Of a stretch of DNA of 64,000 bases, positions 54,973-64,000 are shown one piece after another. Under the pieces are notes generated by a model. That model made no database searches and was not told the origin of the DNA. It worked only from the letters and a program-made list of their open reading frames with translations. The stretch covers positions 3,094,001 to 3,158,000 of the forward strand of contig CP033464.1 in the NCBI GenBank assembly GCA_007833815.1. Direction: 5' to 3'. The number at the start of each line of letters is the position of its first letter. Position 1 is the stretch's first letter. This DNA comes from Brevibacillus laterosporus. Its GTDB lineage: Bacteria > Bacillota > Bacilli > Brevibacillales > Brevibacillaceae. The position numbers and the translations under genes are program-made.

Positions 54973-56253
54973 TTACATAAAATAAATGAGATACAGATAG
55001 AGATTGGCCATCAAAATAGAGAGGAGCATGAGTGGAAATGCGACTTTCATGAAACCTAGAAAAGAAATACGGTAACCATCTTTCATTGCCAGACCGATCA
55101 CAATGACATTAGCACTAGCACCGATAACTGTTCCATTTCCGCCTAAGCATGCTCCGAGTGATAAACTCCACCAAAGAGGTTCTATATTCTGTATACCCAA
55201 ATGACCTAACCCTTTAATCAGAGGTATCATGGTGGCTACAAATGGAATATTATCGACGAAAGCTGAAGCGATAGCACTTAACCAGAGAATGAGAAAAGCT
55301 GAACTCATAGCTTCTCCGCCTGTGAGCGACATTACGTTCTTCGCCAATAAATCAATTACTCCTGTTTCGACTAATCCACCTACCAAAATAAATAGCCCAA
55401 TAAAGAAGAACAGGGTTGTCCATTCTACTTGTAACAAAGCGCCCTCTAGATAATTCTCACCGGTTATCAATAATAAGAAGAAAGCACCTGTTAGGGCGAT
55501 GGTAGCCGTTTCTAAACCTACCAGGTCATGGATAACAAAACCAGCGATTGTGAGACCTAACACAGTAAGGGATTTGATTAATAAGCGAGTGTCAGTCAAT
55601 TCTTCTTTTTCATTCAACTCCATAATTTTTGCTTGTAGCTCTGGGGTTGTTACTAATTGCTTACGATATATGAGATACAAGAAGCTAAGCGTTACGCTCA
55701 TGATTACTACAATGATAGGAGCCAAGTTTGTCAGAAAAGCCGTGAAATCTAACTCTGGAACAGCACTTCCGATCATGATATTAGGTGGATCACCAATTAA
55801 TGTTGCTGTACCTCCGATATTAGCCGCCAGAATTTCACTAATCAGATAGGGAATAGGGTTTACTCTAAGGGAATGAGCGATGCTAAAAGTAATGGGAACA
55901 ATCAGTAATACAGTGGTTACGTTGTCTAAAAAGGCAGAAGCCAGCGCTGTAATTAGACTAAGATAGATGAGAATCGTGGCTGGCCTGCCATTTGCCAATT
56001 TTGCAGCTTTAATAGCCATATACGTAAAAACGCCGGTTTTAGATGTGATTGCTACTAGGATCATCATGCCAATGAGAAGTCCGAGTGTATTAAAATCAAT
56101 GTAATGCAGTGCATGCTCCTGACTTACGATCCCTGTTATAATCAGCAGGACAGCACCAACCATCGCAATTATCGTTCGATGAATTTTCTCGCTGATGATA
56201 CATGCATACGTAAGTGAAAAGAACGTAAGTGCAAGATAAGCTTGGCTGCCCAT
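54973..56253 (-). CDS. ArsB/NhaD-type (ion transporter superfamily) permease
   Basis: A 426-residue membrane protein with about 11-12 helices. The repeated pattern SAFLDNVTTVLLIVPIT / SAFVDNIPFVATMIPLI and GTATLIGDPPNIMIGS / GNGTVIGASANVIVIG marks the IT superfamily (ArsB, NhaD, P protein). The charge of the substrate (arsenite, Na+/H+ or organic anion) cannot be told. AGGAGGATG precedes ATG. No ars genes are nearby. Confidence 0.9.
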   Translation of the reverse strand: MGSQAYLALTFFSLTYACIISEKIHRTIIAMVGAVLLIITGIVSQEHALHYIDFNTLGLLIGMMILVAITSKTGVFTYMAIKAAKLANGRPATILIYLSLITALASAFLDNVTTVLLIVPITFSIAHSLRVNPIPYLISEILAANIGGTATLIGDPPNIMIGSAVPELDFTAFLTNLAPIIVVIMSVTLSFLYLIYRKQLVTTPELQAKIMELNEKEELTDTRLLIKSLTVLGLTIAGFVIHDLVGLETATIALTGAFFLLLITGENYLEGALLQVEWTTLFFFIGLFILVGGLVETGVIDLLAKNVMSLTGGEAMSSAFLILWLSAIASAFVDNIPFVATMIPLIKGLGHLGIQNIEPLWWSLSLGACLGGNGTVIGASANVIVIGLAMKDGYRISFLGFMKVAFPLMLLSILMANLYLYLIYFM

Positions 56254-56304
56254 GATGACATCCTCCTATCATTTTACGTTTTTTACTTGAGTCTATTTAT
56301 TGGG

Positions 56305-56347
56305 TAAAAACAGCCAAAAGGGCAGAATCTCTACCAGTTTGGCTGTT
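56305..56347 (-). terminator. Terminator after serA
   Basis: On the minus strand AACAGCCAAA and TTTGGCTGTT pair, followed by TTTTACCC. The hairpin also has T on the plus-strand side, so it may work for both directions. Confidence 0.8.
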
Positions 56348-56385
56348 CGTTTGGAAATCTATACTTTTACTCTGATTCTTACATG

Positions 56386-57975
56386 TTACAACTCAATTTG
56401 CGTTACGCTAGAGATTTCTAGGGATTGACCTAGTTCATCTAACAGTTCAGCACTAAGTGGTTTATCAACGGCAAGCATCATGATAGCATCTCCACCAACA
56501 TCTTTACGACCTACCTGCATGGTTGCGATATTGACACCATTTTGACCCAGCACGCTGCCAACATAGCCAATAACACCCGGACGATCATGGTGTTGAACGT
56601 ACAATAGATAACCATAAGGTTGCACATCAATGGTAGATTGATCAATTTTGACGATTCGGTCACCGAAGCCATTTAAGCGGGTACCGGCAATGGTTCGTGT
56701 CTCCAGATTGGAGCGGAGTGTCACGGTAATTAAGCTTGTAAAGCCACGAGAAATTGTTGATTTTTCTTCAGTAACTGAGATATCGCGAATTTTTGCTAAA
56801 TAGGGTGCATTAATGTAATTAACTTCGGCACCTAATCGATAAGCCAATAACCCTTTTAAAATAGTGCGAGTGAGGGGAGAGGTGCTCATCTCTGACAATT
56901 CACCACTATAGGTAATTTTAACTTCTTGTAAAGCTCCGATCGTTAATTGTGCCAAGAATTGTCCCAATTTTTCTGCCAGTGTAAAGAAAGGTTGTACGCG
57001 TTCCATCAGATGAGCGTCGACAGTAGGTAGATTCACTGCGTTTTTGAAGGCTTCGTTACGCAGTACTTTAAGTAACTCTTCGGAAACGTCAATGGCAACG
57101 TTCTCTTGAGCTTCTACAGTAGAGGCGCCCAAATGAGGAGTTGTAACAACTCGTGGATGACCTACCAATGGATTATTGACAGGAGGCTCCTCTTCATATA
57201 CATCAAGTGCCGCTGCGGCAATCAGTCCGTTGTCTAAAGCATGCAATAAAGCTTTTTCATCAATAATTCCTCCTCGTGCGCAGTTGATGACACGAGCTGT
57301 TGGTTTCATTTTAGCAAATTGCTTGTCGCTTAAAATATGTTTAGTCTCTTTCATTAATGGGGTATGCACGGTGATAAAGTCTGCTTGTGTAACGATGTCA
57401 TCGACAGTACCGTTTGTTACGCCAATCTTCTGGGCACGTTCGTCTGTCAGATAAGGATCGTAACCAATCACGTTCATTTGAAAAGCTTTTGCTCGTTTTG
57501 CAACTTCGGAACCAATGCGCCCCATTCCGATAATTCCTAAGGTTTTATTGTGGAGCTCTACACCTTGAAAGTTTTTTCTATCCCATGTTCCATCAACTAG
57601 CCTTTTGTGAGCTTGTGGAATGTTACGAGCAACTGCCATTAGCATCGCAAAGGAATGCTCAGCAGTGGAAATCGTATTACCATCGGGTGCGTTGATGACG
57701 ACAATACCTGCTTCCGTTGCAGCGTTAATATCTATATTGTCAACGCCAACACCTGCGCGACCAATTACTTTTAGTTTCTTAGCCGCTTGAATTAATTGAG
57801 CCGTCACTTGTGATTGACTTCGCACAAGTAAAGCGTCGTATTCTCCGATGATCCCAAGTAAATCACTTGGGGACAAAGTTGTTTTTTGTTCAACGATCAC
57901 ATCCTGAGCGTTCAGCAATTGCACAATACCCTGTTCACTTAGTGGATCACTTATTAATACTCTGAATTTATCCAT
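56386..57975 (-). CDS. serA: D-3-phosphoglycerate dehydrogenase
   Basis: A 529-residue enzyme for the first step of serine synthesis (3-phosphoglycerate to phosphohydroxypyruvate, NAD+). NAD motif GIIGMGRIGSEVAK at 147-160; VGRAGVGVDNID; catalytic Arg in NCARGGIIDE and His in TPHLGAST; an intervening domain, then a C-terminal ACT domain (about 455-529, VQHHDRPGVIGYVGS) for serine control. It overlaps the aminotransferase gene by 8 bp, downstream of a Ser-type T-box. Confidence 0.96.
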   Translation of the reverse strand: MDKFRVLISDPLSEQGIVQLLNAQDVIVEQKTTLSPSDLLGIIGEYDALLVRSQSQVTAQLIQAAKKLKVIGRAGVGVDNIDINAATEAGIVVINAPDGNTISTAEHSFAMLMAVARNIPQAHKRLVDGTWDRKNFQGVELHNKTLGIIGMGRIGSEVAKRAKAFQMNVIGYDPYLTDERAQKIGVTNGTVDDIVTQADFITVHTPLMKETKHILSDKQFAKMKPTARVINCARGGIIDEKALLHALDNGLIAAAALDVYEEEPPVNNPLVGHPRVVTTPHLGASTVEAQENVAIDVSEELLKVLRNEAFKNAVNLPTVDAHLMERVQPFFTLAEKLGQFLAQLTIGALQEVKITYSGELSEMSTSPLTRTILKGLLAYRLGAEVNYINAPYLAKIRDISVTEEKSTISRGFTSLITVTLRSNLETRTIAGTRLNGFGDRIVKIDQSTIDVQPYGYLLYVQHHDRPGVIGYVGSVLGQNGVNIATMQVGRKDVGGDAIMMLAVDKPLSAELLDELGQSLEISSVTQIEL

Positions 57976-59122
57976 GTTGAATCAGCACCTCCTGAGCTGC
58001 ACATACACCAGCGCCTAATGTAATTTCATAACCAATCTGTTTTAAGGCAATTTCAATGAGAGCAATAACAGTTAACATATCTTGTGGATCACAATAACCC
58101 ATATGACCAATGCGGAATATCTTACCTTTTACATGCTGCTGTCCACCAGCAATGATCACATTATACTTGGTGCGCAATATCTTACGTAGTTCCTCAGCAT
58201 CGAATAAATCGCCAGGATCTACGGATGTAACAGTTGGAGAGGCGTACACATCATCTGTCATTAGCGGCAATCCCAATGCCCTCATAGCAGCACGTGTCAT
58301 TTCTTTCATAAGCTCATGCCGGGCAAATACCTGAGGAAGTCCTTCTTCTTCAAGCATTGCTACCACTTCTTCTAGTCCGAACACGAGTGATACAGCCGGA
58401 GTATAAGGCGTTGTTTGCTCTGCCATACTTTTGCGATATGCTTTTAGATCAAGATAGAAGGCTTGTGGGGTGATTTGTTCAATACGTTTCCAAGCCTGTT
58501 CACTTACTGCAATAAAAGCAAGTCCGGTAGGTAGCATGAATGCTTTTTGTGAACCTGTTACGACGATATCTAGACCCCATTCATCCATTTCGCAAGGTAC
58601 AGCTCCTAAGCAACTGACCGCATCTACAATAAATAAAGCGTTGCTGTGTGTCTTGACGACCTGTGATAGCTCAGGAATCGGATTTAAAACACCAGAAGAC
58701 GTTTCGCAATAGGTGGCAAAAACCGCTTTTGCCATGGGATGCTGGGTTAGAAAATCTTGTAAGAGTTCGGGGGTAATAGCTTCTCCCCAAGCAACTTCTA
58801 AACGGTGGACTATGATATTGTAACGTTCGCAGATTTTTGCGAATCGTTCGCCAAAAGCACCGCTAATAGTCACGATTGCTTCATCCCCGGCTTGTAAGGT
58901 ATTGACTACACTCATTTCCAAGGCGCTTGTACCGCTTCCTGCTAGTACGTACACTTGCTGAGTGGTGCCAAAAACAGGTTTTATTTTCTCAGCTACATCA
59001 GATAGAATCTTAGAAAATTGCCCACTACGATGGCCGATCATCGGACGGGTCATGGCTTGTTGCACACGTGGGGGAATCGGAGTAGGACCTGGAATACGTA
59101 ATATGATTTTCTCTTCGAACAT
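57968..59122 (-). CDS. Class V aminotransferase in the serine operon
   Basis: A 384-residue PLP enzyme of the small alanine/serine-glyoxylate aminotransferase type. PLP lysine Lys193 in GSQKAFMLP; N-terminal RIPGPTPIPPRV is a family mark. Paired with serA, it may act as the phosphoserine aminotransferase or otherwise make serine by transamination; canonical SerC is not in the window. The start at ATG 59122 is chosen because AGGAGG lies 9 bp upstream; ATG 59131 is too close to that site. Controlled by the T-box at 59190-59500. Confidence 0.88.
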   Translation of the reverse strand: MFEEKIILRIPGPTPIPPRVQQAMTRPMIGHRSGQFSKILSDVAEKIKPVFGTTQQVYVLAGSGTSALEMSVVNTLQAGDEAIVTISGAFGERFAKICERYNIIVHRLEVAWGEAITPELLQDFLTQHPMAKAVFATYCETSSGVLNPIPELSQVVKTHSNALFIVDAVSCLGAVPCEMDEWGLDIVVTGSQKAFMLPTGLAFIAVSEQAWKRIEQITPQAFYLDLKAYRKSMAEQTTPYTPAVSLVFGLEEVVAMLEEEGLPQVFARHELMKEMTRAAMRALGLPLMTDDVYASPTVTSVDPGDLFDAEELRKILRTKYNVIIAGGQQHVKGKIFRIGHMGYCDPQDMLTVIALIEIALKQIGYEITLGAGVCAAQEVLIQHG

Positions 59123-59189
59123 AGTTCTCATCCTCCTAAAAATATCTCTATTTCATTTATTTACGCCTAGAATCTTGCTTTTTTAGCAT

Positions 59190-59500
59190 ATAAAAAAACT
59201 TCTCAGCCTCCCCACTACAAATACATCATGTAGTGAGGGGCGAGAAGTTAGATTCGCGGTACCACCCTCATTTGTTCTTCTTTTCGCAAAAAAGAACCTT
59301 ACCAGGTAACAAGACCTGAGAGATAACGGATCATCCGTTCAAACCTACGACCGCAAGCGGGCTGGGTTTGCCAACTCGGAAGTGCTTATCTTTCAAAGGA
59401 ATCACCGGTTCGCAGCAACCACCGGCTCTCTGGGGATTTCCTGTAAAAGCATCTCTTCGTCAACGTTGTTTCGTATGTAGCTGTTAAAGTTAGAATTTAC
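59190..59500 (-). ncRNA. T-box riboswitch (Ser specifier) of the aminotransferase-serA operon
   Basis: On the minus strand the T-box motif AGGGTGGTACCGCG lies at 59255-59268. The terminator has arms AACTTCTCGCCCC (near 59237-59249) and GAGAAGTT (near 59197) followed by T. The specifier is read as AGC (Ser) at 59384-59386, in ATA-AGC-ACTTCCGAG, aligned with the ATC-ACC context of the brnQ leaders. Uncharged tRNA-Ser should switch the operon on. Confidence 0.9.
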
Positions 59501-59520
59501 TTTATCACCGTACAACAGTA

Positions 59521-59835
59521 GCGTCAAGCAGAAAAATAGAAAAAGAAAGAACGTTTTTTAAAGTGGTAGCATGGTTGTTCGTGAATCAGTGGAAGAGGTA
59601 AAAAAATAAAAGGGTAAAAACCCATGAATGTACGGTTTTTGTAAACGGAAGGAAATAGGAAGAAGAATTGGGATAAGGGAGACAAATGGGGAAAATCAAT
59701 GAAAATGAGATGTGAAAAAGAGAAGGAGAGTGTGCTGAAATGAAAAATGTTAGGGACAAACATTCGGTTTTTAGGGGGTGTGCGTAGCGCACAAAAAAGA
59801 AGATTGATAGGGGGAAAACAAGAGTTAAACAGAAG
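59521..59835. other. Non-coding stretch between the T-box and the ferredoxin terminator
   Basis: Purine-rich on the plus strand. Open frames on the minus strand here (hydrophobic, Phe/Pro/Ser-rich) reflect base composition and lack ribosome sites. A short perfect hairpin TGTGCG-TAG-CGCACA sits at 59779-59793. The promoter of the serine operon should lie near 59500-59560, but I cannot pick it confidently. Confidence 0.5.
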
Positions 59836-59878
59836 AAAAACCACTTATACTGCTCGAGCAGTGATTAAGTGGTTTTAA
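59836..59878 (-). terminator. Terminator after the ferredoxin gene
   Basis: On the minus strand AAACCACTTA and TAAGTGGTTTTT pair, with an inner palindrome CTGCTCGAGCAG in the loop, and end in T. Confidence 0.85.
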
Positions 59879-59902
59879 ACTTCCTTATTTGATTGCAATC
59901 GA

Positions 59903-60189
<287 letters not shown>

Positions 60190-60225
60190 GAATGAATCGC
60201 GTCTAAATATGTACCGAGAACACGA

Positions 60226-61152
60226 TTATTTATTATAAATCGGCACTTCGGGCAATGTTAGGACGGGATAGAGATTTTTGTTTAATTGTACAAAGTCTCC
60301 AGCATGTACTCCATTGCTTGCAATCAATACATTAACACCAAACGAGATGTTTTGCCAGCCCAACTTCACTGTCTCTTTATTTTTTAAACGAGAGTCGATA
60401 GATGCCGTCAAATCATGAGGGAAGAATTGAGGCATGGTTCTGATGTTTTCCATATATCGGGCAGAAATGTAATTGCGATAATGGAAGGGAAGTGTATCCC
60501 ATGCTGCAAATGTCAATGAATTAACATCAACATCTCCGATAGAGTGTTGAAGTACATAAATTTGTTCCCACATAGCAATGGCTTGATAAAATTTCGTTTG
60601 GGCTTGTAGATATTCGGATTGAAACGGTATGGTATGACGCAAGGCTGCAATGTCTTCGGAGGAGTATTCATTGCCTTTTGTATCTGCCATAGCTTGAGTT
60701 AGACTCTTATGTAAGGTGTGTAGGCTATCTAAATATTGATTTCTGGACGCAACCAACAACGGAGAATTTTCTCCGATATAGACTGTTTCTAGCTGTTTAA
60801 TCTTAGCTTGTACCACTTGTTTGAGTTGGTCATGAACACCTTTTTGTTCTACCGCTGTTTTTCCTTGTAAGTTGGCTACATAATAAAAATAATCATTTTT
60901 AAAAGTGCTGAGTGGTTCATAAAAACTGTAGTAATAATTGGTGAAATCTTGCTCGGGGTATAGCTTCTTTTCTCGAATGAGCTGTTCCTGATTGTGAGTT
61001 TGTTGGGTCAATTGCTGGAGTTGGGTTAGTTGTTGGTTCATTTTAGATTGAACCACGTTAGCTCCCCAAAAAAAACCGACAACCAGACAAGTTAATGATA
61101 AGATAATCATGTATGTAACGATGTATTCGTGCTTGGACAAACGCTTTGTCAT
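60226..61152 (-). CDS. Membrane-anchored protein of unknown function
   Basis: A 308-residue protein with one N-terminal membrane helix (about 12-32, VTYMIILSLTCLVVGFFWGA), a Gln-rich coiled coil (about 38-60) and a mostly helical extracytoplasmic domain. I do not recognise it. ATG 61152 is chosen, with GGAGGG 7 bp upstream; the longer open frame upstream overlaps the divergent ypbB start. It is divergently oriented to ypbB, and fer lies downstream with its own promoter. Confidence 0.75.
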   Translation of the reverse strand: MTKRLSKHEYIVTYMIILSLTCLVVGFFWGANVVQSKMNQQLTQLQQLTQQTHNQEQLIREKKLYPEQDFTNYYYSFYEPLSTFKNDYFYYVANLQGKTAVEQKGVHDQLKQVVQAKIKQLETVYIGENSPLLVASRNQYLDSLHTLHKSLTQAMADTKGNEYSSEDIAALRHTIPFQSEYLQAQTKFYQAIAMWEQIYVLQHSIGDVDVNSLTFAAWDTLPFHYRNYISARYMENIRTMPQFFPHDLTASIDSRLKNKETVKLGWQNISFGVNVLIASNGVHAGDFVQLNKNLYPVLTLPEVPIYNK

Positions 61153-61257
61153 AAGTATCCCTCCGTCTAAAGCAAAAACATTACAATCATTTTGTCTTTG
61201 TTTAGAATGATAGAATTTAAGATAGAGTAACCAAACGTGAAGGAGAAACTTTGATCC

Positions 61258-62370
61258 ATGGAGGAACAAGATTTCCACTTTTTAGAAGCCCTCATTTTAA
61301 ATGGACTAGCTGTATTGCAAGGGGAACGAACTCCACAATCTCTCTACTACATGGTAAAAGGCCGGAAAGCTAATCAAGTATGGCAGGATGTGAATAATTT
61401 TAACCTCCATTCTTATTATCGGCTTTTTCCTTGGATTTCAAGAGGGCTATGGGAGCAAATCATGAAAAATCTCTTGAAAAAAGAGTGGGTCACAACGACT
61501 AACACATCGCAAAAGAATATAACATCCAGCTTTGAACTAACTAGTTCTGGTTATGAACACCTATCTGAACAAAAAGAAATATATCAATTGGAACGTTGGT
61601 TATCTGGAATTAATGGGATATTGATAACAGAGGAAGCAACCTTGTTTCGCTTGCAAGTGTTACTCATGGTTCAGACTATCTCACAGCTTTTGTATGACAA
61701 CACTCATTTTTCCCCGATTGTGCAAAATAAAGAGATTCAACGTAGAATAAAGCAATTGTTGCTAGAAACGGCGGATCGAGCTGCTTGGCTGGATGGGTTG
61801 GCAAATGAACTGTTTTTGGTTATGGATAAACTTGATCCAAGCTTGCAACAACAGTTTTTTCTGCAATGGACAGGAGCTTCTCAAGTAGGTCTCACTTCTC
61901 GACAAATTGCCTATTATTTTCACGAATCAGTACTTCTGACAGAAGTAAAATTGCTTTCACTTTGGAGTAGCATGTATTGTGAGGTAAAAGAAAACGAATC
62001 TGGACAATATGTTTTGTTACAAAAACTATGTCAGCTTCAATCAGCACAAAAGCCACCAATCAGTATGAGCGCTTGGGAAACATATAAAATGCTACAGAAA
62101 GACATGTCACTAGATGAAATTGCTACCAGACGTGCTATTAAGTTAAATACCGTAGAGGACCATTTGATTGAAATGGCCTTAATGGCTTTACCATGTAAGT
62201 ATGAGCGTTGGGTAAGCAATCCACAAATTCAATTCGTGCAAGAAGCAAGCAATCGATTACAAACGAAACGCTTGCGCTTATTAAAGGATGAATTGGGTCA
62301 TAACTACAGCTATTTGCAGATACGCTTAGCTTTAGCCCTAAGAGGAGCGTCATCATGGAAACAAATATGA
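61258..62370 (+). CDS. ypbB: YpbB-like helix-turn-helix protein, partner of RecQ
   Basis: A 370-residue protein matching YpbB by position (just upstream of recQ/recS and next to fer). The C-terminal part (about 270-365) carries an HTH_40-like helix-turn-helix (MSLDEIATRRAIKLNTVEDH) of the sort found at RecQ C-termini; the N-terminal 250 residues are helical and unassigned. AAGGAG precedes ATG. It overlaps recQ by 16 bp, so the two are coupled. It may supply a DNA-binding part to the helicase. Confidence 0.82.
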   Translation: MEEQDFHFLEALILNGLAVLQGERTPQSLYYMVKGRKANQVWQDVNNFNLHSYYRLFPWISRGLWEQIMKNLLKKEWVTTTNTSQKNITSSFELTSSGYEHLSEQKEIYQLERWLSGINGILITEEATLFRLQVLLMVQTISQLLYDNTHFSPIVQNKEIQRRIKQLLLETADRAAWLDGLANELFLVMDKLDPSLQQQFFLQWTGASQVGLTSRQIAYYFHESVLLTEVKLLSLWSSMYCEVKENESGQYVLLQKLCQLQSAQKPPISMSAWETYKMLQKDMSLDEIATRRAIKLNTVEDHLIEMALMALPCKYERWVSNPQIQFVQEASNRLQTKRLRLLKDELGHNYSYLQIRLALALRGASSWKQI

Positions 62371-63977
62371 AGAAAATTCGTCTTATCTTACAACGGCACT
62401 TTGGTCATGCCACGTTTCGTGCTGGACAGGAAGAGATTATCAGTCGAATCTTACAGGGTGAAAACGTGCTCGGCATCATGTCAACAGGTGGGGGGAAATC
62501 GCTTACGTACCAAGTCCCCGCCTATCTGTTTCCCGGCATCACACTAGTGGTTTCCCCGTTAATTTCCTTGATGGTCGATCAGGTCCAGCAACTGTTAAAA
62601 AACGGACATCGGCTAGCGACTTACATAAATAGTTCCTTGGATCGCGACGAAATTCGTCTTGTAATAGATGAATTGGAAGCGGGTAAATACAAGCTTGTCT
62701 ACATTTCTCCAGAAAAACTTCAACAACCCGCCATCATCCGTCTACTTCAAAAACGGGGTGTGTCCTTTGTAGCGATTGATGAGGCACATTGTATATCACA
62801 ATGGGGACATGATTTTCGTACAGATTATTTAAAATTGCCATCTCTGATCAAAGCACTGGGGCAGCCTCCTGTATTAGCTGTGACGGCGACTGCCACTTAT
62901 AGCGTAGCGCAAGAGATTGCTCACTTATTTGATATTTCGATGGACAATCAGATTCGTCTCAGTGTCAACCGCTCTAACATCGCTTATGATCTATACCTCA
63001 CAAATGATGATGTCGACAAGAAAGAACGATTACTTACTCAGATACGCGAGTGCCAAAAACCGGGAGTCATATATTGTAGCACGCGGCAGGCTGTAGACCA
63101 GCTCGTATTGTTATGTCAACAGGAAGGTATTCAGCGAGTAAGTGGCTTTCATGGCGGAATGAACCCGATGGAACGTATTTTAATTCAAGAGCAGTTTATC
63201 GCGAATCAACTGGATGTGATTATTGCTACAAATGCGTTTGGGATGGGAATAGACAAGTCGGATATCCGTTTTGTTATCCATTATCATTTACCAGCAAGCG
63301 TAGAGGCTTACACGCAGGAAGTTGGACGTATTGGGCGTGATCAACAACCAGGATATGCTTGTCTTTACGTACAGGAGGAGGATGTGCATATTCATCACCG
63401 CCTTTTCCAAAATGAATATCCAACAGATGAAGAGCTTAATCGATTTTTGGAATTGCTTCGGGCCCCTTTTCATGTATCTGCTTCTACTGTTACCGCGAGT
63501 GCTGGCCATGAACAAAAAATAACCCATGAGGAACTATTTACGGCCATTGGGATCGGTGAAAATGTAACGAGGTTTTTATTTTACTATGCGCAGGAGGCAG
63601 GAGCTGTTAGTCGCGTTCAACAAGGAAAAAGCGGATATACCTACTGGTTACAACCTCATGATCCGCAGTCAATCCTTGCTGACATGAAGCAACGAATCCA
63701 GCTAGTGAAGCGTTCAAAATATGCGAAATTGGGTAATATGCAGGAGTGGATTCAATCAACTGGTTGTTATCGTGAATCATTGCTAGCCTATTTTGGAGAA
63801 AGGCTGATAGACAAACCAGAATCATGCTGTAGAGCCTGTGGGATCACCACCACCCTTTATCTAGAATCTACAAAGACGGAAAGGCTAGTCCAAGAATCAG
63901 CTTGGAATCTACGAGAAGCCCTGGAGCGATTGTTGCCGTACAGACAACCGGACGAGAGGGGCGCGACTTCCTTGTGA
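62355..63977 (+). CDS. recS: ATP-dependent DNA helicase RecQ/RecS
   Basis: A 540-residue SF2 helicase unwinding DNA 3' to 5' in repair. Walker A STGGGKS (Lys48), DEAH box 142-145 (AIDEAHCISQWGHDFR), motif VI region QEVGRIGRDQQPG, and a C-terminal RecQ zinc-binding part with a Cys cluster (CCRACG). No HRDC domain. The length is a little over the B. subtilis RecS. ATG 62355 has GAGGAG upstream. It ends overlapping a possible next start. Confidence 0.93.
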   Translation: METNMKKIRLILQRHFGHATFRAGQEEIISRILQGENVLGIMSTGGGKSLTYQVPAYLFPGITLVVSPLISLMVDQVQQLLKNGHRLATYINSSLDRDEIRLVIDELEAGKYKLVYISPEKLQQPAIIRLLQKRGVSFVAIDEAHCISQWGHDFRTDYLKLPSLIKALGQPPVLAVTATATYSVAQEIAHLFDISMDNQIRLSVNRSNIAYDLYLTNDDVDKKERLLTQIRECQKPGVIYCSTRQAVDQLVLLCQQEGIQRVSGFHGGMNPMERILIQEQFIANQLDVIIATNAFGMGIDKSDIRFVIHYHLPASVEAYTQEVGRIGRDQQPGYACLYVQEEDVHIHHRLFQNEYPTDEELNRFLELLRAPFHVSASTVTASAGHEQKITHEELFTAIGIGENVTRFLFYYAQEAGAVSRVQQGKSGYTYWLQPHDPQSILADMKQRIQLVKRSKYAKLGNMQEWIQSTGCYRESLLAYFGERLIDKPESCCRACGITTTLYLESTKTERLVQESAWNLREALERLLPYRQPDERGATSL

Positions 63978-64000
63978 ATAAAAACAACAAAGTAGATCAG
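63974..64000 (+). CDS. Possible start of a further gene, cut by the window edge
   Basis: GTG 63974 overlaps the recQ stop (GTGA) and opens a frame VNKNNKVDQ that runs off the window, with GAGGGGCG about 10 bp upstream. In B. subtilis ypbD/ypbE follow recS. Too short for identification. Confidence 0.3.

Noticed and set aside
54973-56253. Calling the permease an arsenite exporter (ArsB)
   Set aside because: No arsR/arsC nearby and the superfamily includes Na+/H+ and anion carriers; substrate left open.
59524-59844. Hydrophobic 106-codon minus-strand frame
   Set aside because: Phe/Pro/Ser-rich translation of a purine-rich strand, overlaps the ferredoxin terminator, no ribosome site.

Overview
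The window looks like a chromosome segment of a low-GC, endospore-forming Firmicute, most likely a Brevibacillus (B. laterosporus-like). This is inferred from the spoIIA/sigF, spoVA, spmAB and dacB/dacF sporulation genes, the scpAB-dacB-spmAB-rluB-resABCDE and fer-ypbB-recQ gene orders known from Bacillales, and the NRPS content. No rRNA, tRNA or CRISPR array was seen.

Layout. 0-12 kb: a methyl-accepting chemotaxis protein, dacF, the forespore sigma operon spoIIAA-spoIIAB-sigF, then spoVAA-AB-AC-AD-AE-AEA-AF (dipicolinate channel). An intact IS3-family element sits between sigF and spoVAA, inside the loop of the sigF terminator hairpin. 12-17 kb: lysA, ppiB, a small unknown gene, two tandem T-box riboswitches with Ile (ATC) specifiers, a 20-codon ORF and brnQ. 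17.7-32.4 kb: an accessory NRPS locus. It holds a decayed GNAT gene, an NRPS of half-C/A(Asp)/T/C/A/T/TE, an NRPS of starter-C/A(Asn)/T/E, and a fused serine peptidase (beta-lactamase fold) plus ABC exporter. Together these look like the N-acyl-D-Asn prodrug-and-cleavage logic known from colibactin, xenocoumacin and zwittermicin, reduced to three genes. 32.6-38.5 kb: a YHYH secreted protein and a nest of mobile DNA. Two dead IS1182-like copies in direct orientation flank an isoprenylcysteine methyltransferase-like gene, and an IS3-family element has inserted into the first copy.

39-52 kb: an HD protein, site-2 protease, scpA-scpB (condensin partners), dacB-spmA-spmB (spore cortex and dehydration; SigE-like promoter), rluB, then resABC (cytochrome c maturation) and resDE (redox two-component system), followed by a HAD-like protein. 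52.5-56 kb: an unknown secreted protein, an MFS exporter, a small unknown and an ArsB/NhaD-type permease. 56-59.5 kb, minus strand: a class V aminotransferase and serA behind a T-box with a Ser (AGC) specifier, a serine biosynthesis operon. 59.9-64 kb: ferredoxin, an unknown membrane-anchored protein, ypbB-like and recQ/recS, with the first codons of a further gene at the right edge.

All functional calls are from reading the sequence and remembered family motifs; no database search was run.
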